A DNA stretch of 64,000 nt from CAWHMS01 sp963830495 (GTDB taxonomy: Bacteria > Actinomycetota > Actinomycetes > Propionibacteriales > Nocardioidaceae), in the NCBI GenBank assembly GCA_963830495.1, contig CAWHMS010000002.1, positions 1,364,001-1,428,000 on the forward strand, given 5' to 3'. The translations under genes were made by a program, and so were the position numbers. Each line of letters begins with the position of its first letter. Position 1 is the stretch's first letter. Under the pieces are notes generated by a model. The model saw nothing but the letters and a program-made list of their open reading frames with translations. It ran no database searches and was not told the origin of the DNA. Shown here piece by piece: positions 14,906 through 23,160 of the stretch.

Positions 14906-17128
14906 ATGTCGGGATCCGACTTCCAGTCCGTCGAGACCGTGATCGACAACGGCCCTCACGGCAAGCGCACGGTCCGCTTCGAGACCGGACACCTGGCCCG
15001 CCAAGCGGCCGGCTCTGTCGTGGCCTACCTCGACGAGGAGACGATGCTCCTCTCGGCGACCACGGCCAGCAAGTCCCCCAAGGAACACTTCGACTTCTTC
15101 CCTCTGACGGTTGACGTCGAGGAGCGGATGTACGCCGCCGGGCGCATCCCCGGGTCGTTCTTCCGTCGTGAGGGGCGTCCGTCCGAGGACGCCATCCTCA
15201 CCTGCCGGCTGATCGACCGGCCGCTGCGTCCGTCGTTCGTGTCCGGCCTCCGCAATGAAGTGCAGGTCGTCATCACCGTGATGGCGCTGCACCCCGAGAC
15301 GCCGTACGACGTACTCGCCATCAACGCCGCGTCCGCCTCCACCCAGCTCAGCGGGCTGCCCTTCAGCGGCCCCATCGGCGGCGTACGCGTCGCGCTGATC
15401 GACGGGCAGTGGGTGGCCTTCCCGAACCACACCCAGCTCGAGGATGCCGTCTTCGACATGGTCGTGGCCGGCCGGGTCACCGACACCGGCGACGTCGCCA
15501 TCATGATGGTGGAGGCGGAGTCGACCGATGCGACGTGGAACCACGTCCGCTCCGGCGCCCAGGCTCCGACCGAGGCCATCGTGGCCGAAGGGCTCGAGGC
15601 CGCCAAGTCCTTCATCAAGCAGCTCTGCGATGCGCAGGCCGAGCTCGCCGGCAGCGCTGCCAAGCCCGGGGTGGAGTTCCCGCGCTTCCTCGAATACCAG
15701 GACGACACCTACGAGGCTGTCGAGTCCGCAGCCGCGGGTGACCTGGGTCCGGCCCTCACGATCGCGGGCAAGCAGGAGCGCGAGGACCGGCTCGCCGAGA
15801 TCAAGGCGGCCGTGCTCGACAAGCTCGGTGAGCAGTTCGAGGACCGCGAGAAGGAGCTCGGCGCGGCCTTCCGCTCGCTGACCAAGAAGCTGGTCCGGGA
15901 CCGGGTGCTGCGCGACGGAGTCCGGATGGACGGCCGCGGACTGGTCGACATCCGCACCCTCAACGCCGAGGTCGGCGTGGTGCCGCGCGTGCACGGTTCG
16001 GCCCTGTTCGAGCGGGGAGAGACCCAGATCCTGGGAATCACGACGCTGAACATGCTGTCCCTGGAGCAGAAGCTCGACACGCTCTCGCCGGAGACCACCC
16101 GCCGCTATATGCACAACTACAACTTCCCGCCGTACTCAACCGGCGAGACCGGCCGCGTCGGGTCGCCCAAGCGCCGGGAGATCGGCCACGGCGCGCTGGC
16201 GGGCCGGGCGCTGTTGCCCGTGCTGCCGTCGCGCGAGGAGTTCCCCTACGCGATCCGTCAGGTCTCCGAGGCACTCGGGTCCAACGGCTCCACGTCGATG
16301 GGATCGGTGTGCGCGTCGACCATGGCGCTGCTGAACGCCGGTGTGCCGCTGCGTGCGCCGGTGGCGGGCATCGCCATGGGCCTGATCTCGGGCGAGGTCG
16401 ACGGTGAGACCAGGTACGTCACGCTCACCGACATCCTCGGCGCCGAGGACGCCTTCGGAGACATGGACTTCAAGGTGGCCGGCACTCGTGAGTTCGTCAC
16501 CGCACTGCAGCTCGACACCAAGCTCGACGGCATCCCGGCCGACGTGCTCGCGGCAGCGCTCAAGCAGGCAGCGGACGCCCGCATGACCCTGCTCGACGTG
16601 ATGTCCGAGGCGATCGACGAGCCCGACGAGATGGCTCCGACCGCGCCGCGCATCATCACGATGAAGGTGCCCGTGGACAAGATCGGTGAGGTGATCGGGC
16701 CCAAGGGCAAGGTCATCAACCAGATCCAGGACGACACCGGCGCCCAGATCTCGATCGAGGACGACGGCACCATCTACGTCGGCGCCGACAACGGCGACGC
16801 CGCGGAGGCGGCCCGCACCACGATCAACGCCATCGCCAACCCGCAGATGCCGGAGGTGGGCGAGCGCTACCTCGGCACCGTGGTGAAGACGACGAATTTC
16901 GGTGCCTTTGTCTCGCTGCTGCCGGGCAAGGACGGCCTGCTGCACATCAGCAAGCTGCGCCAGCTGGCCGGCGGCAAGCGGGTGGAGAACGTCGAGGATG
17001 TTGTCTCGGTGGGCCAGAAGGTCCAGGTCCAGATCGCCGAGATCGACGACCGCGGCAAGCTGTCGCTGATCCCCGTGGTCGAGGACGCCGTGACCGCGGA
17101 TGCGCAGCCGGCCGACGCCGGGGCCTGA
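14906..17128 (+). CDS. pnp: Polyribonucleotide nucleotidyltransferase (PNPase)
   Basis: PNPase degrades RNA phosphorolytically from the 3' end and can add 3' tails. The 740-residue protein shows two RNase PH domains joined by an alpha-helical domain. A KH domain (VPVDKIGEVIGPKGKVIN, about residues 590-650) and a C-terminal S1 domain (GERYLGTVVKTTNFGAFV, about 655-725) follow. I chose the ATG at 14906, next to GAAAGGA, because upstream sequence in this frame is the structured leader. The M16 peptidase gene starts nine bases after the stop. Confidence 0.98.
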   Translation: MSGSDFQSVETVIDNGPHGKRTVRFETGHLARQAAGSVVAYLDEETMLLSATTASKSPKEHFDFFPLTVDVEERMYAAGRIPGSFFRREGRPSEDAILTCRLIDRPLRPSFVSGLRNEVQVVITVMALHPETPYDVLAINAASASTQLSGLPFSGPIGGVRVALIDGQWVAFPNHTQLEDAVFDMVVAGRVTDTGDVAIMMVEAESTDATWNHVRSGAQAPTEAIVAEGLEAAKSFIKQLCDAQAELAGSAAKPGVEFPRFLEYQDDTYEAVESAAAGDLGPALTIAGKQEREDRLAEIKAAVLDKLGEQFEDREKELGAAFRSLTKKLVRDRVLRDGVRMDGRGLVDIRTLNAEVGVVPRVHGSALFERGETQILGITTLNMLSLEQKLDTLSPETTRRYMHNYNFPPYSTGETGRVGSPKRREIGHGALAGRALLPVLPSREEFPYAIRQVSEALGSNGSTSMGSVCASTMALLNAGVPLRAPVAGIAMGLISGEVDGETRYVTLTDILGAEDAFGDMDFKVAGTREFVTALQLDTKLDGIPADVLAAALKQAADARMTLLDVMSEAIDEPDEMAPTAPRIITMKVPVDKIGEVIGPKGKVINQIQDDTGAQISIEDDGTIYVGADNGDAAEAARTTINAIANPQMPEVGERYLGTVVKTTNFGAFVSLLPGKDGLLHISKLRQLAGGKRVENVEDVVSVGQKVQVQIAEIDDRGKLSLIPVVEDAVTADAQPADAGA

Positions 17129-17136
17129 TCGGCATC

Positions 17137-18483
17137 GTGCGTTACCTGCCTGCCGCCGAGCAGCCGCTCGGCTCCACCCGGACGCTGCTGACCGAGCGCG
17201 GTGACGGTCGGGCCGTGGGTTCCACGGTCCGCCGTACCGTGCTGCCGGGAGGGCTCCGTGTGATCACCGAGCACATGCCAGCCGCCCGGTCGGCGACTCT
17301 CGGCATCTGGGCCAAGGTGGGCTCCCGCGACGAAACAGCCTCTCTCGCGGGAGCGACGCACTTCCTCGAACACCTGCTCTTCAAGGGCACCAAACGTCGT
17401 ACTGCCCTGGAGATCTCCGCGCAGTTCGACTCCGTCGGTGGCGAGCTCAACGCCTTCACCGGTCATGAGTTCACCTGCTACCACGCGCGGGTGCTGGACG
17501 CCGACGTGCCTATGGCGATCGACGTCATCTGCGACATGGTCACCTCGTCGCTCGTGCCGACCCATGAGGTCGACAGCGAGCGCAACGTGATCCTCGAAGA
17601 GATCGCCATGCACGACGACGACCCCGACGACGTCGTGCACGACGCCTTTGTCGCGTCCTTGTACGGCGATGGCCCGCTCGGCCGGCCCATCACGGGCACC
17701 GTCGACTCGATCGGCGCGCTGACCCGGCGGCGGATCGTCGGTCACTACCGACGCCGGTACACCGCCGACAACCTGGTCTTCGCGGCCGCGGGCAACGTCG
17801 ACCACGCCACCGTGGTGCGCCTGGTGCGGCAGGCCTTCGAGTCCGCGGGAGCGCTCGGACCTGCGGATCGCAGACCGGCCTCGGTGCGTGTCATGGAGCG
17901 CCGAGCCCCCATGTACGCCGTCACCACGTTGGTGGAGCGCCCGACCGAGCTTGCGTCCTTCATCATGGGCACGCCGTCGCTCGAGCGCGACCACCCGCAG
18001 CGTTTCGCCCTGGGCGTGCTCAACGCAGTGCTCGGCGGCGGTACGTCGAGCCGCCTCTTCCAGGAGATCCGAGAGCGCCGTGGGCTGGCGTACTCGATCT
18101 ACTCCTTCTCCAGCCAGTACGTCGACAGCGGGTTCTTCGCCATCGCGGGTGGCTGCATGCCTGACCGCATCGGCGACGTACTCGCCATCTGCCGCGACGA
18201 GACCGCGAAGGTCGCCTCCGCCGGTGTCACCGTGGCCGAGCTGGAGCGCGGCAAGGGCCAGCTCCGCGGCTCGCTGGTCATGGGGCTAGAAGACTCCAGC
18301 GCCCGGATGACGCGGGTCGGTCGCGCCGAGCTGGTGCCTGGCGGTCTGCTCAGCATCGACGAGCAGCTGGCCCGCATCGACGCCGTCACGATCGACGACG
18401 TACACGCAGTCGCCGAGCAGGTGCTCTCCGCCCCGTCAACTCTCGCGGTGCTCGGCCCCGACACAGCCCTCCGCCTGCTCTGA
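17137..18483 (+). CDS. M16-family zinc metallopeptidase
   Basis: The 448-residue protein is a single-chain M16 (pitrilysin/mitochondrial processing peptidase-like) enzyme. The inverted zinc motif HFLEH is at residues 75-79, and the third ligand is in VILEEIAMH (E154/E155). The C-terminal half has RRGLAYSIYSF typical of the family. Location directly after pnp is conserved in actinobacteria and many Gram-positives. It has no signal peptide and is probably cytoplasmic; its substrates are not known. The GTG start is close to the pnp stop, suggesting one operon. Confidence 0.92.
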   Translation: MRYLPAAEQPLGSTRTLLTERGDGRAVGSTVRRTVLPGGLRVITEHMPAARSATLGIWAKVGSRDETASLAGATHFLEHLLFKGTKRRTALEISAQFDSVGGELNAFTGHEFTCYHARVLDADVPMAIDVICDMVTSSLVPTHEVDSERNVILEEIAMHDDDPDDVVHDAFVASLYGDGPLGRPITGTVDSIGALTRRRIVGHYRRRYTADNLVFAAAGNVDHATVVRLVRQAFESAGALGPADRRPASVRVMERRAPMYAVTTLVERPTELASFIMGTPSLERDHPQRFALGVLNAVLGGGTSSRLFQEIRERRGLAYSIYSFSSQYVDSGFFAIAGGCMPDRIGDVLAICRDETAKVASAGVTVAELERGKGQLRGSLVMGLEDSSARMTRVGRAELVPGGLLSIDEQLARIDAVTIDDVHAVAEQVLSAPSTLAVLGPDTALRLL

Positions 18484-18521
18484 CCCCGCGCAAGAATCCG
18501 ACCGGGCCTGACCAGCGGAAC

Positions 18522-18563
18522 GATCCGACCCTCAGCCGGTCATGACCAGCTCAGCGTCGGATC
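18522..18563 (+). terminator. Hairpin with GATCCGAC arms after the M16 peptidase gene
   Basis: GATCCGAC at 18522-18529 pairs with GTCGGATC at 18556-18563. The preceding bases (from 18487) also carry AATCCGACC. The same GGATCCGAC core forms the hairpin at 20333-20380, so related hairpins flank the sigma-factor pair. It probably ends the pnp-M16 transcript. Confidence 0.5.
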
Positions 18564-18683
18564 CTGCCAAGGCTGGGACGCCCCGAGAAACCACCCAGAC
18601 TGACTAGACCAGGAACGGCTCTCACAGCGTTGACTAGATGAGAGTGCGACACCAGGTCGTACCGGCATCCAGGGGTCAGTCCC

Positions 18684-19202
18684 ATGCGGAGCAAGGCGAA
18701 GGCGGATTTCACGACATTCGTCGAGACGCGTCACGCTGCGTTGTTCCGGACCGCCTATCTGCTTGCGGGCAACTACCACGATGCCGAAGACCTGGTGCAG
18801 ACGGCATTGCTCAAGGTCTGTAGCCGCTGGCCCCGCATCGACAAGCTCGACAACCCGGAGGCCTACGTCCGCAAGGTGATGGTCAACCAATGGATCTCAT
18901 GGCGCCGCCGTAGGTCGGCGACGGAGATCGTCTCCGACGAGCTCGATCCGCCGCCCACAGTCGGACCGGAGGAGGCCACGGGCACGCGCCACGACGTCTG
19001 GGTTGCCCTCGGCCGGCTGGCGCGTCAGCAACGTGCCGTGATCGTGCTCGGCTACTACGAGGACCTGTCAACCACCGAGATTGCGGATCTCTTGGGGATA
19101 GCGCCAAGCACCGTCAAGCACCACCGTCGCGCGGCGCTTGCCGCACTCGCGACGACGCTCGGCAATGACTCGCTCGACTTGATACAGCAGGGGGAGGCGT
19201 GA
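18684..19202 (+). CDS. SigE-family RNA polymerase sigma factor
   Basis: The 172-residue protein is a small group 4 sigma factor of the actinobacterial SigE-like class. Region 2 runs from TFVETRHAALFRTAYLLAGNYHDAEDLVQTALLKV, broken by no insert, to about residue 75. Region 4, from about residue 105, ends in a helix-turn-helix, TTEIADLLGIAPSTVKHH. It overlaps the downstream membrane-protein gene by one base (TGATG), the usual arrangement with a regulatory partner. The pair sits between the M16 peptidase gene and dapB, which are often neighbours in this lineage. Confidence 0.9.
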   Translation: MRSKAKADFTTFVETRHAALFRTAYLLAGNYHDAEDLVQTALLKVCSRWPRIDKLDNPEAYVRKVMVNQWISWRRRRSATEIVSDELDPPPTVGPEEATGTRHDVWVALGRLARQQRAVIVLGYYEDLSTTEIADLLGIAPSTVKHHRRAALAALATTLGNDSLDLIQQGEA

Positions 19203-20320
19203 TGAGCAGCACCGACGTACTGCGCGAAGCTCTCAACGAGGCGGCTCAGTCGGTGCACCCTCCCGTGCCCGACGCGGCGCGGGTCCTCCGGGAGACCGAG
19301 CACCGCAAGCGGCGCAACAGGGGCGGTGCCACGGTCGCAGTGGTTGTCACCATCGCTGGCGCGCTCCTCGCCGGCTCCACGCTGCAGGGCGATGAGGATG
19401 CTCAGCCGGTGACCGAGACGCCATCACCCGCAGATGTCGTCTTCATGGATGGCAGGAATGTCTCGATGGGTGGGCACACATTCGCCGGTCCGCCGGCGGC
19501 CACCGCCGTCACACCGGTTCTCGATGGCGTCGTGTACGCCGATGCCCAGGGCACCTTGTGGTACTCGACTGGCGTGGGGGCGGTCGAGCTCGACGAGAAC
19601 GTGCGCATGGGAGCGGTGGCCGCCGACGACCCTGGCGTCATTGCCTGGATTCGGGGCGGCATCTGGGACCTTGGCGGGGCCAGTTCGGAGCGCGCGCGGT
19701 TGGGAGGCGGAACGCTTGTTGTCTACGATCTGGAGAGCGCCGAGGTTCTCTCGCAGGCGCTGATCTCGCCCTGGGATTCAGCCCTCCGCGTGCCCACGAC
19801 CCTCAACGGACTCGAATCTCCGATCCTGTCGATCGAAGACGGCGTCGTCTGGATTGAGCTCAACGGCAAGCTGTACACCCTCGACTGGAACTCAGTACAG
19901 GCGTTGGCGACCGAAGGCCGGCCCTGGGGCTGGATGGTCGACCGAGCCGGGGGCACCTCGGTGACGCGGACGGGACAAGCCCGCACGTTCGAGGTGCACA
20001 CCAGCGACGGTAGCTACCCGCTTCCGAGCGGGTGGGAGTCGTCCGCCCTGAGCGCCGATGGCCGCTTCCTCGCCGACATCGAGGGTGGCCGCGGCCGGAT
20101 CCTGGACATCGCAACCGGGGACATCCGCACGCTGAACGTCGGCGAGCCGGTCGTCGCACTGGCGTGGTCGGCACCCTCGGCCGTGACTGTTGTCAGCGAC
20201 GCCGGGCGCGATTCTGGCCGGGTGTGGGTGTGCGCGGCATCGAGCGGTCGCTGCGCCGAGGTCGCCTCCGCCGTCGACCTCGACCGGTTGTCCGTGCCCG
20301 CCGCCATCGCGGGGCATTGA
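19202..20320 (+). CDS. Membrane-anchored beta-propeller-like partner of the sigma factor
   Basis: The 372-residue protein has a cytoplasmic N-terminus of about 40 residues, one transmembrane helix (about residues 46-62), and a large outer domain. The outer domain is of repeated beta-strand pattern (LYTLDWNSVQALATEGRPW, FLADIEGGRGRILDIATGDI) like a propeller. GGGGAGG lies a few bases before the ATG, which overlaps the sigma gene's stop. Co-translation and topology suggest a sensor or anti-sigma factor, but no zinc-binding anti-sigma motif is visible, so the role is inferred. Confidence 0.7.
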   Translation: MSSTDVLREALNEAAQSVHPPVPDAARVLRETEHRKRRNRGGATVAVVVTIAGALLAGSTLQGDEDAQPVTETPSPADVVFMDGRNVSMGGHTFAGPPAATAVTPVLDGVVYADAQGTLWYSTGVGAVELDENVRMGAVAADDPGVIAWIRGGIWDLGGASSERARLGGGTLVVYDLESAEVLSQALISPWDSALRVPTTLNGLESPILSIEDGVVWIELNGKLYTLDWNSVQALATEGRPWGWMVDRAGGTSVTRTGQARTFEVHTSDGSYPLPSGWESSALSADGRFLADIEGGRGRILDIATGDIRTLNVGEPVVALAWSAPSAVTVVSDAGRDSGRVWVCAASSGRCAEVASAVDLDRLSVPAAIAGH

Positions 20321-20332
20321 CTGGCACCGCGA

Positions 20333-20380
20333 AAGGATCCGACCGAGCAGGAGTGATGGCGACGGATCCGTCGGATCCTT
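20333..20380 (+). terminator. Hairpin with AAGGATCCGAC arms
   Basis: AAGGATCCGAC at 20333-20343 pairs perfectly with GTCGGATCCTT at 20370-20380, and the loop contains another CGGATCCG palindrome. It follows the stop of the membrane-protein gene and is a likely terminator before dapB. Confidence 0.65.
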
Positions 20381-20452
20381 CTCCGGTCTAGATCTGCACC
20401 CCTGCCGCCGCGGAGGCATCGGGCCGGCAGGGAGACGTTAGAGTCGCTCGAC

Positions 20453-21193
20453 ATGATCAAGGTCGCCGTGATCGGTGCAGCAGGCAAGTTGGGTGTCGCC
20501 GCCTGCGCGGCCGTCGACGCGGCGGACGACCTCGAGCTCGTTGCGCGGATCGGTCGCGACGACTCCCTCGACCCACTGCGCGTCGCCGAGGTAGCTGTCG
20601 ACCTCACGAACCCTGGCGTCGTCATGGAGCACGTCGACTGGTGCATCACGCAGGGCGTTCACCTTGTCGTCGGCACGTCGGGTATGACGTCGGAGCGCCT
20701 CGACGAGATTCGCCGGCGGCTCGGCGGCTCACCAAACAGTGGCGTCATCGTCGTACCCAACTTCTCCGTCGGTGCGGTGCTCATGATGCGCTTCGCCGCC
20801 GAGGCTGCCCGCTTCTACGAGTCGGTCGAGGTCGTCGAGATGCATCACCCCACCAAGGTGGATGCGCCTTCGGGCACCGCTCGCCGGACGGCGGAGCTGG
20901 TCGCTGAGGCGCGTGCGGCGGCCGGCTTGACCGCCATGCCCGACGCCACCGCCGACGGCCTGCGGGGTGCACGCGGTTCGGTGGTGGACGGCGTGCCGGT
21001 GCACAGTCTTCGGGTGCGGGGCATGGTCGCCCATCAGGAGGTGCTCCTCGGCAGCGCAGGGGAGACGCTGACGATCCGACACGACTCATACGACCGCGAG
21101 TCGTTCATGCCCGGGGTGCTGGCATCGGTGCGTTGGGTGGCCGCCCATCCCGGCTTGACGGTCGGGCTCGAGCAGGTCCTCGGACTGGATTGA
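20453..21193 (+). CDS. dapB: 4-hydroxy-tetrahydrodipicolinate reductase
   Basis: DapB reduces the cyclic intermediate of the diaminopimelate/lysine pathway with NAD(P)H. The 246-residue protein shows the nucleotide-binding start VAVIGAAGKLG, the substrate motif EMHHPTKVDAPSGTA, and the C-terminal FMPGVLASVRW. The ATG at 20453 has no strong ribosome-binding site; a TAGAGT hexamer ends eight bases upstream, so a near-leaderless mRNA is possible. The next gene's ATG overlaps its stop by one base. Confidence 0.96.
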   Translation: MIKVAVIGAAGKLGVAACAAVDAADDLELVARIGRDDSLDPLRVAEVAVDLTNPGVVMEHVDWCITQGVHLVVGTSGMTSERLDEIRRRLGGSPNSGVIVVPNFSVGAVLMMRFAAEAARFYESVEVVEMHHPTKVDAPSGTARRTAELVAEARAAAGLTAMPDATADGLRGARGSVVDGVPVHSLRVRGMVAHQEVLLGSAGETLTIRHDSYDRESFMPGVLASVRWVAAHPGLTVGLEQVLGLD

Positions 21194-21636
21194 TGCGGAC
21201 AAAGCTCACCGTGGCCGTCTTGGTGGGCGTGCTCGCGCTCTACCTGCTGCTCGTCGGCTATCAGGGCTGGCTGTTGCTGACCAGTGGGGAGGCAATCGGC
21301 GCCGTCCTTGGCCTCGCCATCCTCGTCCTGCCCGTGCTCGGCGGGTACGTCGTGTGGCGCGAGCTGCGCTTCGGCGCCGCCTCCGAGCGACTGGCCGCCG
21401 AGCTTCAGGCGCAAGGGCGGTGGCCGACCGAGGACCTTCCGAGGCGACCCTCCGGACGCCCCGAACGCGCCGCCGCCGAGACTGTCTTCGCCGTACGCAA
21501 GGATGAGGTCGAGCAACGCCCCGACGACTGGGCCGGGTGGTATCGACTCGGCCTGGCCTACGACGATGCTGGCGACCGTAAGCGTGCCCGCGCCGCGATC
21601 CGGCACGCCATCAGCTTGAGCAAGGAGACGCCGTGA
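21193..21636 (+). CDS. Membrane protein with a TPR-like C-terminal part
   Basis: The 147-residue protein has two N-terminal transmembrane helices (about residues 5-27 and 34-54). A soluble part follows, ending in a motif like a tetratricopeptide repeat: DDWAGWYRLGLAYDDAGDRKRARAA. Its start overlaps the dapB stop and its stop overlaps the next gene's GTG, so it is part of a coupled operon. The function is unknown; a membrane-anchored scaffold is plausible. Confidence 0.75.
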   Translation: MRTKLTVAVLVGVLALYLLLVGYQGWLLLTSGEAIGAVLGLAILVLPVLGGYVVWRELRFGAASERLAAELQAQGRWPTEDLPRRPSGRPERAAAETVFAVRKDEVEQRPDDWAGWYRLGLAYDDAGDRKRARAAIRHAISLSKETP

Positions 21637-22100
21637 CCATCCCCGCCCACTTCACCATCGTCACACTCGGTGTTTCCGACCTGGCCCGGTCCGTCGCGTT
21701 CTACCAGGCGATGGGCTGGGAGAAGCGCGGCGATGAGGCCGATGGCATCTGCTGGTTTCGCACCGGTGGCTGTTGGGTCGGGCTGTTCGGCTACGACGCC
21801 CTGTCCGCCGACATCGGGCTGACCGCCAAGGGCCAGCCCGCTATCCCGGCGAGTCAGCCGACGTATCGCGGCATCACGCTGGCGATCAACGTCAACTCCG
21901 AGGCAGAGGTCGACAGCTCCCTCGAGCACGCCGTCCACGTCGGGGGGCGTCTCCTCAAACCGGCAACGCGGATGGAGTGGGGCGGATACTCGGGATACTT
22001 CGCCGACCCCGACGGTCATGTCTGGGAGGTGGCTCATGCGCCGGGCTTCCCCGTCGACGCCCAGGGCCGCATCGACATCGACCCGCCGTCGCACTCCTGA
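21633..22100 (+). CDS. VOC (glyoxalase/bleomycin resistance) superfamily protein
   Basis: The 155-residue protein has the paired beta-alpha-beta-beta-beta pattern of the vicinal oxygen chelate fold. It opens with TIVTLGVSDLARSVAFYQAMGW and closes with GYFADPDGHVWEVAHAP, in which H and E are likely metal ligands. Members isomerise, cleave or bind small molecules, and the substrate cannot be predicted. The GTG start overlaps the previous stop by four bases, indicating co-translation with the TPR-like membrane protein. Confidence 0.88.
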   Translation: MTIPAHFTIVTLGVSDLARSVAFYQAMGWEKRGDEADGICWFRTGGCWVGLFGYDALSADIGLTAKGQPAIPASQPTYRGITLAINVNSEAEVDSSLEHAVHVGGRLLKPATRMEWGGYSGYFADPDGHVWEVAHAPGFPVDAQGRIDIDPPSHS

Positions 22101-22110
22101 CCGCACCGGC

Positions 22111-22488
22111 ATGGCCGACGAGCGCGACGTACGGCGCATCGCGCTGTCCCTGCCGCACGTGGAGGAGATCGACTCCGACGGCTTCGACTTCCGCGTGGGC
22201 AACAAGGGCTTCGTATGGTCCTACCCCGAACGCGTGCCAGGCAGGGCGCGTGAGATTCGCACCGACATCGCGGTCCTGTACGTCGGTGACGAGGCAGAGA
22301 AGCAAGCTCTGCTGCTCGGCGAGCCCGAGGTGTTCTTCACGACGCCGCTGTACGACGGCTGGCCGCTGGTGATGCTCAGGCTGCCTCTCGTCGAGCGGCA
22401 GCGACTTCGCGAGCTGATCACCGACGCGTGGCGGATGCGTGCACCGGACGAGCTTGCCGCTGCACTCGACCCAGAGACCACGATCTGA
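22111..22488 (+). CDS. MmcQ/YjbR-family protein
   Basis: The 125-residue protein matches the MmcQ/YjbR family, a CyaY-like fold of unknown biochemical role. It starts MADERDVRRIALSLPHVEE and includes DFRVGNKGFVW and EPEVFFTTPLYDGWPLVMLRL. I chose the ATG at 22111, ten bases after the VOC gene stop; the longer frame is only shadow of that gene. It is probably the last gene of the dapB operon. Confidence 0.85.
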   Translation: MADERDVRRIALSLPHVEEIDSDGFDFRVGNKGFVWSYPERVPGRAREIRTDIAVLYVGDEAEKQALLLGEPEVFFTTPLYDGWPLVMLRLPLVERQRLRELITDAWRMRAPDELAAALDPETTI

Positions 22489-22524
22489 CGGAACCATGAG
22501 CACTCCGCTGACCGTGTCTGTTCC

Positions 22525-23085
22525 TCAGTCCGGCTGCGGTGTCAGGTCGGTGTGCAGCCTGATCTGCTTGACAGTGATCGAGCCGTCGCCGTAGAGGTCG
22601 AGCTCCCGATGGGCTCCGTCGGGCGCCCAGCCTTGCTCGACGAGGAAGCGGTGAAGGTCGTCGTTGGTCGCGTTGAGCCACAGTGTGGCACGTTCGAACT
22701 TGTCCGAGCGGAGGGTGTCCACGACGGCGTGCAGCAGCCGTGAGCCATGGCCGGCGTGCCGATGCTCGGATGCCACGGCGAACTCGGCCACCTCGGCGTC
22801 GTGACTCGGATCGGCGTCGCCGTCGGTGCTGGGCAGGGTGGCCGCAAAGCCCCGGACGGTGGCGCGATCGAGAGCCACCAGCACCCGCTGCCGCGCCTCG
22901 GCCGGCCGGCTGATCGACAGCTCCCACTGCCGGGCGAAGTCGTCGGCAGGCAGTGCCGCCAGCACCTCCCCGGGCAGCGTGTCGGCGTACGCCTCGCGCC
23001 ACGCGCCGACCTGAACCTCGGCGATCGCATGAGCATCCGTCGCCCAGGCGATGCGCACGCTGACATCGGCGGTCGGAGACGACAT
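22525..23085 (-). CDS. GNAT-family N-acetyltransferase
   Basis: The 186-residue protein has the GNAT core: strand and helix at VRIAWATDAHAIAEVQVGAW, the acetyl-CoA pyrophosphate loop in ASEHRHAGHGSRLLHAV, and LWLNATNDDLHRFLVEQGW. The substrate is unknown. The ATG at 23085 is favoured over longer starts because the first aligned residues follow directly. The gene converges with the MmcQ-like gene and diverges from the LuxR regulator, whose start is 75 bases away. Confidence 0.87.
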   Translation of the reverse strand: MSSPTADVSVRIAWATDAHAIAEVQVGAWREAYADTLPGEVLAALPADDFARQWELSISRPAEARQRVLVALDRATVRGFAATLPSTDGDADPSHDAEVAEFAVASEHRHAGHGSRLLHAVVDTLRSDKFERATLWLNATNDDLHRFLVEQGWAPDGAHRELDLYGDGSITVKQIRLHTDLTPQPD

Positions 23086-23160
23086 TGCTCGAGTCTCCCA
23101 GCCCCGAGACTGCTCGAAGCAACCGGCCATCGGAGATGACAGTCGTACTACCGTGACGAT

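Noticed and set aside
18601..18638. TGACTAGA repeated at 18601 and 18631 as a possible sigma-factor promoter
   Set aside because: Spacing to any -10-like sequence is poor and no GGAAC/CGTT pair with proper distance is present, so I do not call a promoter.
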